From the NCBI RefSeq assembly GCF_000711295.1, contig NZ_JOMJ01000003.1, forward strand, positions 1,685,501-1,749,500: DNA of 64,000 bases, written 5' to 3'. This document shows positions 10,096-17,457 of this stretch, one piece after another. Both the position numbers and the translations under genes were made by a program. This DNA is from Desulfohalovibrio reitneri (GTDB taxonomy: Bacteria; Desulfobacterota; Desulfovibrionia; Desulfovibrionales; Desulfovibrionaceae). The first letter of the stretch is position 1, and every line of letters starts with the position of its first letter. Under the pieces are notes generated by a model. The model did no database searches, was not told the DNA's origin, and was given only the letters and a program-made list of their open reading frames with translations.

Positions 10096-10692
10096 ATGAC
10101 AATTCAAGACTTCGTCCCCGAAGATATCCAAGCACTATATGAAGTACATGAATATCGTCACGCTGCAGCATTGTTAGCTTGCGACCTTCGTGATGAGTAT
10201 GAAGAGTTATGCTCCGCTCTCATTCAATTCAGGATCAAGCCTAATGATGTTTTGCAAAGCGGTGGAAGCAAGAGCCAAATTCCTAAAAGGTTCGCTTCGC
10301 TCTTAGAAACACATAATGGATGGAAAGAAGACAAGCTCATAGCGCAACTCGTAGTTGATGGTGTCTCCGTTCAACATGACACCCACAAAGTTGATCATCT
10401 AAAAGGGCGCGTCGCCTGTGATATGGAATGGAATTCCAAGGATCAAAAATTTGACCGAGACTTATATGCTTTCAGGGCATTTCATGAGTATGGGCGAATA
10501 AGTGCCGCTGTCTTGATTACTCGTAGTGACAAGCTAAACCCGTGGTTTCGAGAATTAGGCATAATGAAAAAATATGGTGCAAGCACCACTCATATGTCAA
10601 AATTGCTTCCTCGCCTCCAAGCAGGTCGGAGTGGAGGATGTCCTGTTCTTGTTTTCGGACTCACACCTCAGCTTATCGAGGAAGCAGAATGA
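10096..10692 (+). CDS. BglII/BstYI-family type II restriction endonuclease
   Basis: 198 residues. The central segment VDHLKGRVACDMEWNSKDQ followed by FDRDLYAFR matches the catalytic core of the BglII/BstYI family, which cleaves AGATCT or RGATCY. In BglII the metal ligands follow D-x8-E-x-Q; here the spacing is kept but the residues read D-x8-D-x-E, still a plausible PD-(D/E)xK variant. The gene is AT-rich relative to its surroundings (bases 10141-10200 are 45% G+C by count, against 72% for 14221-14280), indicating transfer. Its stop overlaps the methyltransferase start (ATGA). The recognition sequence is predicted, not proven. Confidence 0.85.
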   Translation: MTIQDFVPEDIQALYEVHEYRHAAALLACDLRDEYEELCSALIQFRIKPNDVLQSGGSKSQIPKRFASLLETHNGWKEDKLIAQLVVDGVSVQHDTHKVDHLKGRVACDMEWNSKDQKFDRDLYAFRAFHEYGRISAAVLITRSDKLNPWFRELGIMKKYGASTTHMSKLLPRLQAGRSGGCPVLVFGLTPQLIEEAE

Positions 10693-11348
10693 ACGACATC
10701 AATCAAGCTTTACTTGAATTCACAGGTAACAGATATTTCCATACTGTATTAGCCGATCCCCCTTGGCAATTCACAAATAGAACGGGGAAAATGGCCCCAG
10801 AACACAAACGTTTATCTCGATATCCAACATTGGGTTTAAAAGATATTAAAGACTTACCTGTGCAATCTATAGTTTCAGAGCCCGCGCATTTATATCTGTG
10901 GGTGCCAAATGCTCTCTTGCCAGAAGGAATTGAAGTGCTCAGAGCATGGGGCTTCGAGTATAAAACAAATATTATTTGGTACAAAATCCGTAAAGATGGA
11001 GGCCCTGACGGGCGTGGAGTAGGCTTTTATTATCGCAATGTAACAGAAATGATCCTTTTTGGGGTTCGGGGCAAAAACGCTCGCACTCTTGACCCTGCAA
11101 GAAGTCAAGTCAATCTTATCGCTTCTCGCAAAAGAGAACATTCTCGTAAACCTGACGAGCAGTACGAACTCATTGAGTCGTGTAGCAGAGGACCTTTCTT
11201 GGAACTCTTCGCAAGGGGCCCCCGGTCTGGCTGGGCTTGTTGGGGGGACCAAGCAGAAGATTATAAACCTGACTGGCCTACTTATCCTTTCAACTCTACA
11301 AGTGATGAGGAATCCCACAGCCAGGGAAGTCCCGCTCTAGCTGGTTAA
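10689..11348 (+). CDS. MT-A70 family adenine-N6 DNA methyltransferase
   Basis: 219 residues. The catalytic motif DPPW occurs near residue 21 (VLADPPWQF), followed by YPTLGLKDIKDL, HLYLWVPN, and NIIWYKIRKDG, all typical of MT-A70 enzymes. It overlaps the endonuclease by 4 bp and should protect the host from it, by methylating adenine in the shared site. The order is restriction gene first with coupled translation and no visible controller gene. AT-rich like its partner. ATG 10689 was chosen over upstream in-frame positions because it fits the overlap and the family start. The gene ends 24 bp before the duplicated target of the IS5-type element. Confidence 0.88.
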   Translation: MNDINQALLEFTGNRYFHTVLADPPWQFTNRTGKMAPEHKRLSRYPTLGLKDIKDLPVQSIVSEPAHLYLWVPNALLPEGIEVLRAWGFEYKTNIIWYKIRKDGGPDGRGVGFYYRNVTEMILFGVRGKNARTLDPARSQVNLIASRKREHSRKPDEQYELIESCSRGPFLELFARGPRSGWACWGDQAEDYKPDWPTYPFNSTSDEESHSQGSPALAG

Positions 11349-11372
11349 TTTCCCATCTTCGCCTATCACTAC

Positions 11373-11380
11373 CTAATTAG
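11373..11380. repeat. left 8-bp target duplication of IS5-type element
   Basis: CTAATTAG borders the left end of the element and is repeated exactly at 12837-12844. The octamer is itself palindromic, so part of it could instead belong to the terminal inverted repeat. Confidence 0.7.
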
Positions 11381-12836
11381 TCGGCCCTGAAAAACATCTA
11401 TGACACTGAAAAGAATTAACAAAGTGTAGCATTCAATGTATCATTCTCGACCAGGAACTGTAGTGATTCTGCAAGAAACCGGTCGCGCCGTCACCGGTTC
11501 GGGAGTGATGATGAAGGCCAAGCCAGCCAAAAGCGATCAGGGCAATTTCCTCTACGAGGACCTCATCGATCAGCTCAATCCCAAGGACCCGCTGCTCAAG
11601 CTTGCAGCGAACATCCCCTGGGAAAGGTTCGAGCAGGAGTTTTCTAGCCTCTATAGTGAGTATGGTCGTCCAGCAAAGCCCATCAGACTCATGGTCGGGC
11701 TCATGATCCTCAAGCAGCTTGAAAATCTGAGCGACGAGCGTGTCATTGAGGCTTGGGTCCGGAACCCCTACTATCAGGCCTTCTGCGGTGAGACGCATTT
11801 CCGGTGGAGGCTTCCTTGTGACCCCACGGACTTGGTTTATTTCCGCAAACGCATCGGCGAGGGTGGGGCGCGTTTGATCTTCGAGGTCTCGGTGGGTCTG
11901 CACGGCGACGACGCCATGGAGCGGGAGATCGCCGTGGACACCACGGTCCAGGAGAAGAACATCACCTTCCCCACTGACGTGAAGCTTCTGACCAAGGTCA
12001 TCAAGCGATGCAGGGCCATCGCCGAGTTCGAAGGAATCAGCTTGCGCCGCAGTTTCCGCCGTGAATTGCCAGGCCTCCTGCGCCAGCGATTCAAGAGTCG
12101 CAAGATCATCAAACGCATTCGGACCATGGCTGGCGTCCTGATCCGCGAACTTGAGCGCAAACTGCCCAGGGATTCGTTGGCCAGGCACAGGGAAGCTATG
12201 CAGCTCTTCCGCCGGGTCCATGACCAGAAACGTACCGACAAGAACAAGATCTACAGCCTGCACGAACCGGACGTGCTTTGCATCGGCAAGGGCAAAGAGC
12301 ACAAAAAGTACGAGTTCGGACGCAAGGCCTCCATCGCCTGGACCAAGACCACCGGTGTGATCGTAGGAGCCATGTCCTTCAAGGAGAACGTTTTCGACGG
12401 TCACACCCTGCCGGATGTTCTGGAGCAAGTTTCGCAAATCACGGAATCCTGCCCCGAGGCGGCCATCTGTGACCGGGGTTACAGGGGGCGCAAAAAAGTC
12501 GGTGACACGAGCATTCTGATTCCGGGCCGGCCGAAGAAAAGCGACACGCCCTACCAGAGACGAAAGGCCAGGCAACGTTTTCGCAGACGCGCTGGCATCG
12601 AGCCGGTGATCGGACATCTCAAACACGACTTCCGCATGGCCAAAAACTTCCTGAAAGGGGCCCTCGGTGATGCGATCAACCTGCTGATGGCCGCAGCCGC
12701 GTTCAACTTCAAGAAGTGGATGCGGGGACTGAAGCACTTTTTGTCTCTTTTCGCCCCTTGGCTCTGCTTCGGAACCTGGAGTCGGGGCAGACTAAAGTAC
12801 GCCTGATTCAATCTGAAAGGCCTTTTTCAGGACCGA
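11381..12836 (+). mobile_element. IS5-superfamily insertion sequence, apparently intact
   Basis: A 1,456-bp element bounded by inverted repeats TCGGCCCTGAAAAA (left) and TCGGTCCTGAAAAA (right, reverse-complemented), with 13 of 14 bases matching. The flanks carry an exact 8-bp direct repeat, CTAATTAG. It contains one full-length DDE transposase gene. The matching ends, intact gene and perfect duplication suggest a recent insertion. It lies between the restriction-modification genes and the cysteine hydrolase, so it may have replaced or separated the hydrolase's promoter region. Confidence 0.88.
11508..12806 (+). CDS. IS5-family DDE transposase
   Basis: About 432 residues. The DDE triad is visible as IAVDTTVQEKN (first Asp), AAICDRGYRG (second Asp) and GIEPVIGHLKHDFRM (Glu), the IS5-type signature. 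The N-terminal domain contains RPIRLMVGLMILK-like sequence (PAKPIRLMVGLMIL). ATG 11508 or 11511 is preferred, since GGGAG lies just upstream; an in-frame ATG at 11436 would add 24 residues lacking family character. No frameshift is visible, so the protein is probably active. Confidence 0.9.
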   Translation: MMKAKPAKSDQGNFLYEDLIDQLNPKDPLLKLAANIPWERFEQEFSSLYSEYGRPAKPIRLMVGLMILKQLENLSDERVIEAWVRNPYYQAFCGETHFRWRLPCDPTDLVYFRKRIGEGGARLIFEVSVGLHGDDAMEREIAVDTTVQEKNITFPTDVKLLTKVIKRCRAIAEFEGISLRRSFRRELPGLLRQRFKSRKIIKRIRTMAGVLIRELERKLPRDSLARHREAMQLFRRVHDQKRTDKNKIYSLHEPDVLCIGKGKEHKKYEFGRKASIAWTKTTGVIVGAMSFKENVFDGHTLPDVLEQVSQITESCPEAAICDRGYRGRKKVGDTSILIPGRPKKSDTPYQRRKARQRFRRRAGIEPVIGHLKHDFRMAKNFLKGALGDAINLLMAAAAFNFKKWMRGLKHFLSLFAPWLCFGTWSRGRLKYA

Positions 12837-12844
12837 CTAATTAG
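12837..12844. repeat. right 8-bp target duplication of IS5-type element
   Basis: A second exact copy of CTAATTAG immediately follows the right inverted repeat and directly precedes the cysteine-hydrolase leader. Confidence 0.7.
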
Positions 12845-12867
12845 CTGCGGGCATGAGGATCAGCCAC

Positions 12868-13434
12868 ATGCGACACACCGCCCTTCTCATCATCGACATG
12901 CAGCGTGATTTCGTCGTTCCCGGCGCGCCGTGCGCGGTGGGGGAGGCTGGGGTGGCCGTGGACGGGATTTCGCGGGCCCTTGCGGTGTTCCGGGGGCGGG
13001 GATGGCCCGTAGTGTACGTCACCCGCTCCTACCGCGCGGACGGTTCCAACGTGGAGTACACCCGCCGCGGTGGGTTCCTCTCCGGCGAGCGACAATGCTG
13101 CCTGGAAGGTTCCGAGGGCGCGCGCATTGTGGACGAGCTGCTGCCCCTGCCCGGCGAGACCGTCATCACCAAGCCCAGCTTCTCCGCCTTCTTCCACACC
13201 GAGTTGGACCTCATTCTCCGCAACCGCTCCATCACCGGCCTGGCCGTCACCGGTGTGAACACCGCCAACTGCGTCCGCGCCACTGTGTTCGACGCCGTGG
13301 GCCTCGGCTACCGCACCACCGTCATCAGCGACGCCACCGCCGCGGACACTGCCCAAATAACCCAGGACAACCTCCGCGACATGCGTGCCATCGGCGTGGA
13401 CACACCGCCGTTGGATGAATTCGTGAAAGGGTAG
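12868..13434 (+). CDS. isochorismatase-family cysteine hydrolase
   Basis: 188 residues with the family's catalytic triad: Asp in LLIIDMQRDF (about 8), Lys in VITKPSFSAFF (about 100), and Cys in VNTANCVRATVFDA (about 133). Enzymes of this fold hydrolyse isochorismate, nicotinamide, ureidoacrylate or N-carbamoyl compounds; the substrate cannot be chosen from sequence alone. ATG 12868 is preferred because GAGGAT lies 6-7 nt upstream; ATG 12853 has no ribosome site. The IS5-type element ends only 31 bp upstream, so expression may depend on a promoter in the element. A structured repeat starts 7 bp after the stop. Confidence 0.88.
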   Translation: MRHTALLIIDMQRDFVVPGAPCAVGEAGVAVDGISRALAVFRGRGWPVVYVTRSYRADGSNVEYTRRGGFLSGERQCCLEGSEGARIVDELLPLPGETVITKPSFSAFFHTELDLILRNRSITGLAVTGVNTANCVRATVFDAVGLGYRTTVISDATAADTAQITQDNLRDMRAIGVDTPPLDEFVKG

Positions 13435-13441
13435 CGGGGAA

Positions 13442-13724
13442 GATTTCGCCCTGCGGGCGACCAGGGCAGGAACGCGTTTCGCCTTCGGCGACCAGGGCCT
13501 GCGCGGCCCTGGACCCGCAGCAAAGTAACTTTGCATGTGTATTCGCGGGTTGGTGCGCGTCAGGGGAACATACGCGGGAGTACTCCGGCGAACCGGCGAT
13601 TGTGGAACGCGTCCACCCGATAATAACCAGCCATGGCCGTCTGGCTTCAGATGCGTTGAACCCTGAATTGGGCTGTGGTCCCCCGGCTCCCACCTGCCTG
13701 TACCACGCCCCCGAGCGAAGCGAG
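13442..13724 (+). repeat. dispersed structured intergenic repeat, copy 2 (forward, near full length)
   Basis: This longest forward copy begins 7 bp after the hydrolase stop. It has two H1 hairpins, CGCCCTGCGGGCG (13447-13459) and CGCCTTCGGCG (13480-13490). H2 is CCAGGGCC-TGCGC-GGCCCTGG (13492-13512) and H3 is GCAAAGTAACTTTGC (13520-13534). The tail TATTCGCGGGTTGG...GAGTACTCCGGCGAACCGGCGATTGTGG continues to the outer end CCGAGCGAAGCGAGCGG. Together with a purine/pyrimidine-rich stretch (about 13725-13850) it fills most of the gap before fbaB. Confidence 0.85.
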
Positions 13725-13931
13725 CGGTAAGGAGTTTTGGAAAAGGAGGGAGAGGGGCTCGGGAGAGGGAGATATACTGCCCCCGCCAGCCACCATCCAT
13801 TTCCCCTCTCCCTCTCCCTCTCCCCTCCTTCGCTCATCCCTCTTCCAGCATGATTCTTTCGCCCGGCCTGTTTTCATATTGGTTTGTTCGCGGTAATGTT
13901 GGGAGTGAGTCGTACAACCTTGGAGGTGGCC

Positions 13932-14984
13932 ATGACTGATATTGCCGGTTTGCTTGGAGACGGGGCCAAGTCGCTGCTGGAGCACAAGTGCAACACGTTT
14001 CCCAAGAATGACATGCATTTGCCTGGCCCGGATTTCATCGAACGGGTCTGGTATCATTCGGACAGGTCGCCGCGCGTGCTGCGGTCTCTGCAGACTTTGT
14101 TCGGGCACGGCCGGTTGGCTGACACGGGGTATTTGTCGATTTTGCCAGTGGACCAGGGCATCGAGCACTCCGCCGCCTCGTCGTTCGCGCCGAATCCGGC
14201 CTTTTTCGATCCCGAGACCATCGTCAAGCTGGCCCTGGAGGGCGGCTGCAACGCGGTGGCTTCCACGCTGGGCGTGCTGGGCACGGTGGCGAGGAAGTAC
14301 GCCCACCGGATTCCCTTCATCCTGAAGATCAACCACAACGAGATGCTGACCTACCCGGCCAAGCGGGACCAGATTCCCTTCGCCAGCGTGCGGCAAGCCT
14401 GGGACATGGGCTGCGTGGCCGTGGGCGCGACCATTTACTTCGGCCATCCCAACTCCAACCGGGAGCTGCAGGAGGTGGCCCAGGCCTTTGAGGAAGCGCA
14501 CGAGCTGGGCATGGCCACGATTCTGTGGGCCTACACCCGCAACGACGCCTTCAAGAAGGAGGGGGTGGACTACCACACCTCGGCCGACCTCACGGGGCAG
14601 GCCAACCATCTGGCGTGCACCATCCACGCGGACATCATCAAGCAGAAGCAGGCCACCAACAACGGCGGCTACCGGGCGGTGGGCTTCGGCCACACCCATG
14701 ACAAGGTGTATTCCGAGCTGACCACGGACCATCCCATCGACCTGACCCGCTACCAGGTGGCCAACTGCTACATGGGGCGTTGCGGGCTGATCAACTCCGG
14801 CGGCGGTTCCGGCGGGGCCAGCGACATGGCCCAGGCGGTGCGCACGGCGGTGATCAACAAGCGCGCGGGCGGCATGGGGCTGATTTCCGGCCGCAAGGCC
14901 TTCCAGCGGCCCATCGAGGAGGGCGTCAAGCTGCTGCACGCCATTCAGGACGTGTTCCTGGACGACGATGTGACCATCGCCTGA
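13932..14984 (+). CDS. fbaB: class I fructose-1,6-bisphosphate aldolase (FbaB/DhnA type)
   Basis: 350 residues, the same length as E. coli FbaB and very similar to my memory of it throughout ([74 protein letters not shown]). It cleaves or forms fructose-1,6-bisphosphate through a Schiff base; the lysine-containing DIIKQKQA segment is the probable site. The cytosolic enzyme serves glycolysis and gluconeogenesis. ATG 13932 matches the E. coli start (MTDIAGLLG against MTDIAQLLG) and has GGAGG 7 nt upstream; the in-frame ATG at 13884 is rejected. A strong bidirectional terminator follows. Confidence 0.97.
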   Translation: MTDIAGLLGDGAKSLLEHKCNTFPKNDMHLPGPDFIERVWYHSDRSPRVLRSLQTLFGHGRLADTGYLSILPVDQGIEHSAASSFAPNPAFFDPETIVKLALEGGCNAVASTLGVLGTVARKYAHRIPFILKINHNEMLTYPAKRDQIPFASVRQAWDMGCVAVGATIYFGHPNSNRELQEVAQAFEEAHELGMATILWAYTRNDAFKKEGVDYHTSADLTGQANHLACTIHADIIKQKQATNNGGYRAVGFGHTHDKVYSELTTDHPIDLTRYQVANCYMGRCGLINSGGGSGGASDMAQAVRTAVINKRAGGMGLISGRKAFQRPIEEGVKLLHAIQDVFLDDDVTIA

Positions 14985-15005
14985 CGCAGCCAAAGCGCGA
15001 ATAAA

Positions 15006-15046
15006 GAAAACGGGCGCGCCCTCCCTGGGAGGACGCGCCCGTTTTT
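15006..15046. terminator. bidirectional rho-independent terminator
   Basis: The stem CGGGCGCGCCCTCC/GGAGGACGCGCCCG (one unpaired base) has a very short loop, followed by TTTTT on the + strand and preceded by AAAA that reads TTTTCTTTATT on the - strand. It serves fbaB (+) and the convergent TPR operon (-). Confidence 0.9.
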
Positions 15047-15067
15047 CGTGCGGAATACGATGCGCGG

Positions 15068-15694
15068 CTAGAGGAGGTCTTGCACTTCGGCGCGCAGGTC
15101 CTCGGGGACCTCGTAACCGCTTTCCTCGGCCTTGCGGACGTTTTCCGCGGCCTTTTCCTTGTCCCCGCGCTCCAGCCAGACCAGGGCCAGGTTGCCGTAG
15201 GCGGGGCCGAAGTGGGGTTCCAGGGCCAGGGCCTTGTTGGACCAGTTCTCGGCCGCGTCCAGCATGCCCTTCATGAAGTAGATGCCGCCCAGGTTGGCCA
15301 TGGCCTGGACGTACTTGGGGTCGAGCTTGACCGCCTTCTTGAAGGCGGCGATGGCTTCGTCCGCCTCGCCGCGCTGCATGTGCACGAAGCCGATGTTGGC
15401 GTGGGGCACGGCGAAGAAGGGCCGGGCCTGGGCGGCCATCTGGTTGTAGCGCAGGCAGGTTTCCATGTCGCCGCGGTTCATGGCGATGCCGCCCAACTGC
15501 ACGTAGGCTTCCACCAGCTTGGGTGCGTTGTCCACGGCCTGCAGCAGGGTTTCCTCGGCCTCGCGGAACATGCGCTTGGAGAGGTAGGCGGTGCCCAGGT
15601 TGTAAAGGGTGTTGGCGCAGGAGGGATTGTTCTTGAGCGCCTGCTTCTGTTCCTCGATGTATTCGTCGACGTTCTTGGCGGTGGTGCTGGACAT
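15068..15694 (-). CDS. tetratricopeptide-repeat protein
   Basis: 208 residues with about five TPR units (about 20-190). Recurring patterns include NTLYNLGTAYLSKRMFREAEETLLQAV, AYVQLGGIAMNRGDMETC, AVPHANIGFVHMQRGEADEAIAAFKKAV and AYGNLALVWLERGDKEKA. There is no signal peptide, so it is probably a cytoplasmic scaffold. It starts 3 bp after the stop of the 116-residue gene with GGAGT upstream and is the last gene of a three-gene operon (YkgJ, unknown, TPR). The partner proteins are unknown. Confidence 0.9.
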   Translation of the reverse strand: MSSTTAKNVDEYIEEQKQALKNNPSCANTLYNLGTAYLSKRMFREAEETLLQAVDNAPKLVEAYVQLGGIAMNRGDMETCLRYNQMAAQARPFFAVPHANIGFVHMQRGEADEAIAAFKKAVKLDPKYVQAMANLGGIYFMKGMLDAAENWSNKALALEPHFGPAYGNLALVWLERGDKEKAAENVRKAEESGYEVPEDLRAEVQDLL

Positions 15695-15697
15695 GTT

Positions 15698-16048
15698 TTA
15701 CTCCTCGGGGGTCTCGGGGCGGTCCATCTTTTCGGCGTACCAGCGGGCGAATTCGTACATGCCCTGGATGCGCTCGTCGCCGTTGATGAGTCCCAGAGCC
15801 AGTTCGTTGGCACCGCGCATGTACGGTTCCGGGAATTCCTTGTCCGGGTGGGCGCGGCGGAAGGCCTCCAGCAGTTGGGAGGCGGTCAGGCGGTTCTTGT
15901 CCTTACGGATATCGATGGGATCCTGGGGCTCCTGGAAGGGGTCCCAGTTCTCGTACCCTATTTTCTCGATCCAGCGGCGCCGCCGGGGGGCCATCTTTTC
16001 GTAGATGGCCCGCTTGAGGCGCTCGCGCTCCTCGGGGGAGACGTTCAT
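15698..16048 (-). CDS. small conserved-looking protein of unknown function
   Basis: 116 residues, mostly helical and charged, beginning MNVSPEERERLKRAIYEKM. It contains NWDPFQEPQDPIDIRKDKN and ends in GLINGDERIQGMYEFARWYAEKM. No signal peptide, membrane span or cofactor motif is seen. Its ATG overlaps the stop of the YkgJ-family gene (ATGA), and the TPR gene follows after 3 bp, so the three products probably act together. I do not recognise the family. Confidence 0.8.
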   Translation of the reverse strand: MNVSPEERERLKRAIYEKMAPRRRRWIEKIGYENWDPFQEPQDPIDIRKDKNRLTASQLLEAFRRAHPDKEFPEPYMRGANELALGLINGDERIQGMYEFARWYAEKMDRPETPEE

Positions 16049-16971
16049 TCCTCGCCGTCCTCCGGGCGGGCCGGGCCGCCGAATTCGATGATGGTGGGTT
16101 CGCCGGAGCAGCCGCCGGGTCCGGCCTTGTCGCAGCCTCCGCAATCGGAGGTGGAGCAGGAGGCGCACTCCTCGGCCGGGAAGTCCATGCGGCGGCCGGG
16201 CTGGAAGGCGTTGGGATCGGCCGGCCCCTCGCCAAAGGACTGGTCGAAGCCGTCGCCCCAGATGTCGTCATCCCCGTCGCCGGGCAGCGCGTCGGCCAGG
16301 GAGGCGTCCTCCTCCGGCTCTTCTTCCTTCAGGCCAAGGTATTCGGCGTCATAGTTGTTCATCAGGGCCACGGAGGCGGGCACGTGCATGGTGGCCAGGC
16401 CGGGGTAGCGGGTGTTGAGCCGTTCCACCATGCGGGCGGAGAGGTCCACCAGCCGGTCCTGGATGCGGTCCAGCTTGACCGTGGGGTAGGGCTTGCCCTC
16501 CTCGAAGCCGGAGCGGCCGCAGGTGCGCACCTGGCCCTCGAAGGCGATGGGCGCGCCGTAGAGCCGGCAGGTGATGGGGCGCACGTCGTACATGACGCAC
16601 TCGTGCTCCTCGGAGAGCAGGGGGCAGCGCACGCGTTGACGGGCGAGCTCCTCCAGCACGGCTTCCGAGTCGGCGCCCTCCTCCTTGCCCTTGAGGGCCT
16701 TGCGCACCAGCTTGTGCTGACGGCGCTCGGCCTCGTCGGCGCGCATGAGGATGGCGTCGCGCTCGGTCCCCTCATAGCGTTCGAGAAAAGCCTGGTTCAG
16801 GAAGTAGGCTTCCACGAAAGAAAGATCGAAGATGGCGTGGCAGCAGTCGGAGCAGCCTTTCTCGCAGGCCACTTCATCCGGGCACTGTTTGGCCACGGCC
16901 TCGAAGAGCTTGTCCGTCTCTGCGGCCAGCTCGCGGTATTCTTGCAGGATGTCACTGAAATCTATGGGCAT
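16045..16971 (-). CDS. YkgJ-family Fe/Zn-chelating cysteine-cluster protein, long form
   Basis: 308 residues. The N-terminal helical region leads into CEKGCSDCCHAIFDLSFVEAYF (about 35-55), then RCPLLSEEHECVMYDVRPITCRLYG (about 114-138), the CxxxCxxCC and C..C..RP..CR pattern of the YkgJ family (formerly UPF0153), thought to bind metal or an Fe-S cluster. The C-terminal 90 residues are acidic, then carry a second Cys-rich patch (ECASCSTSDCGGCDKAGPGGC) with seven cysteines, an unusual addition. It heads the operon with the 116-residue and TPR genes. The biochemical role of the family is unproven. Confidence 0.85.
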   Translation of the reverse strand: MPIDFSDILQEYRELAAETDKLFEAVAKQCPDEVACEKGCSDCCHAIFDLSFVEAYFLNQAFLERYEGTERDAILMRADEAERRQHKLVRKALKGKEEGADSEAVLEELARQRVRCPLLSEEHECVMYDVRPITCRLYGAPIAFEGQVRTCGRSGFEEGKPYPTVKLDRIQDRLVDLSARMVERLNTRYPGLATMHVPASVALMNNYDAEYLGLKEEEPEEDASLADALPGDGDDDIWGDGFDQSFGEGPADPNAFQPGRRMDFPAEECASCSTSDCGGCDKAGPGGCSGEPTIIEFGGPARPEDGEE

Positions 16972-17030
16972 GGGCTCTCGCCTCCCGTGTCTGGAGGGCT
17001 GGGCAGACCGGGGGGGGGTCTGGACGTGAG

Positions 17031-17061
17031 AAAAAGGGGGAGCGGCCTACACCGCTCCCCC
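17031..17061 (-). terminator. rho-independent terminator after ferredoxin
   Basis: On the - strand GGGGGAGCGG and CCGCTCCCCC pair across a 6-nt loop and are followed by TTTTTCTC, 26 bp after the ferredoxin stop. This separates the ferredoxin from the YkgJ operon. Confidence 0.88.
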
Positions 17062-17086
17062 GAAGGCCACTTGTGGCGCGGGAGGG

Positions 17087-17275
17087 TTACTCTTCCTCGA
17101 TGGTGATGGCGTCCTGCTCGCAGACTTCCACGCAGGATTCGCAACCGAGGCACTCCTCCTCGTTGATGACGACGGCCTTGCCGTCCTGCAGCTCGTAGAC
17201 TTCCACGGGGCAGACGTCCACGCACTCGCCGTCGCCAGTGCACTTGTCGGTGTCGATGGTGATGCTGTAGCCCAT
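17087..17275 (-). CDS. 7Fe-type ferredoxin ([3Fe-4S]/[4Fe-4S], D. africanus FdIII-like)
   Basis: A 62-residue low-potential electron carrier. The second cluster motif is canonical (ECLGCESCVEVC). The first reads CTGDGECVDVCP, in which Asp replaces the second cysteine. This is the arrangement described for Desulfovibrio africanus ferredoxin III, where Asp14 allows a [3Fe-4S] cluster that can take up a fourth metal. Counting without the initiator Met, the aspartate is residue 14 here too. ATG 17275 has GGAGGGA upstream. It is a single-gene unit bounded by its own terminator. Confidence 0.95.
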   Translation of the reverse strand: MGYSITIDTDKCTGDGECVDVCPVEVYELQDGKAVVINEEECLGCESCVEVCEQDAITIEEE

Positions 17276-17457
17276 TTCGTCCCTCCAAAAAGGTGTATTG
17301 AATGCAGAGCCGGCTTCTCCCCGCCGGCCACTCGCCTCGCCGGAAACCCCCGTCAGGCTTGGTTTCTCGCCCCCTTCAAGGGTCGGACTGCAATAGCCCA
17401 GCCGCGAAGCAGGTGTCAAGTAAGGTCGAAGTCCCCGGATGTAAAGGGAAGGTTCGC

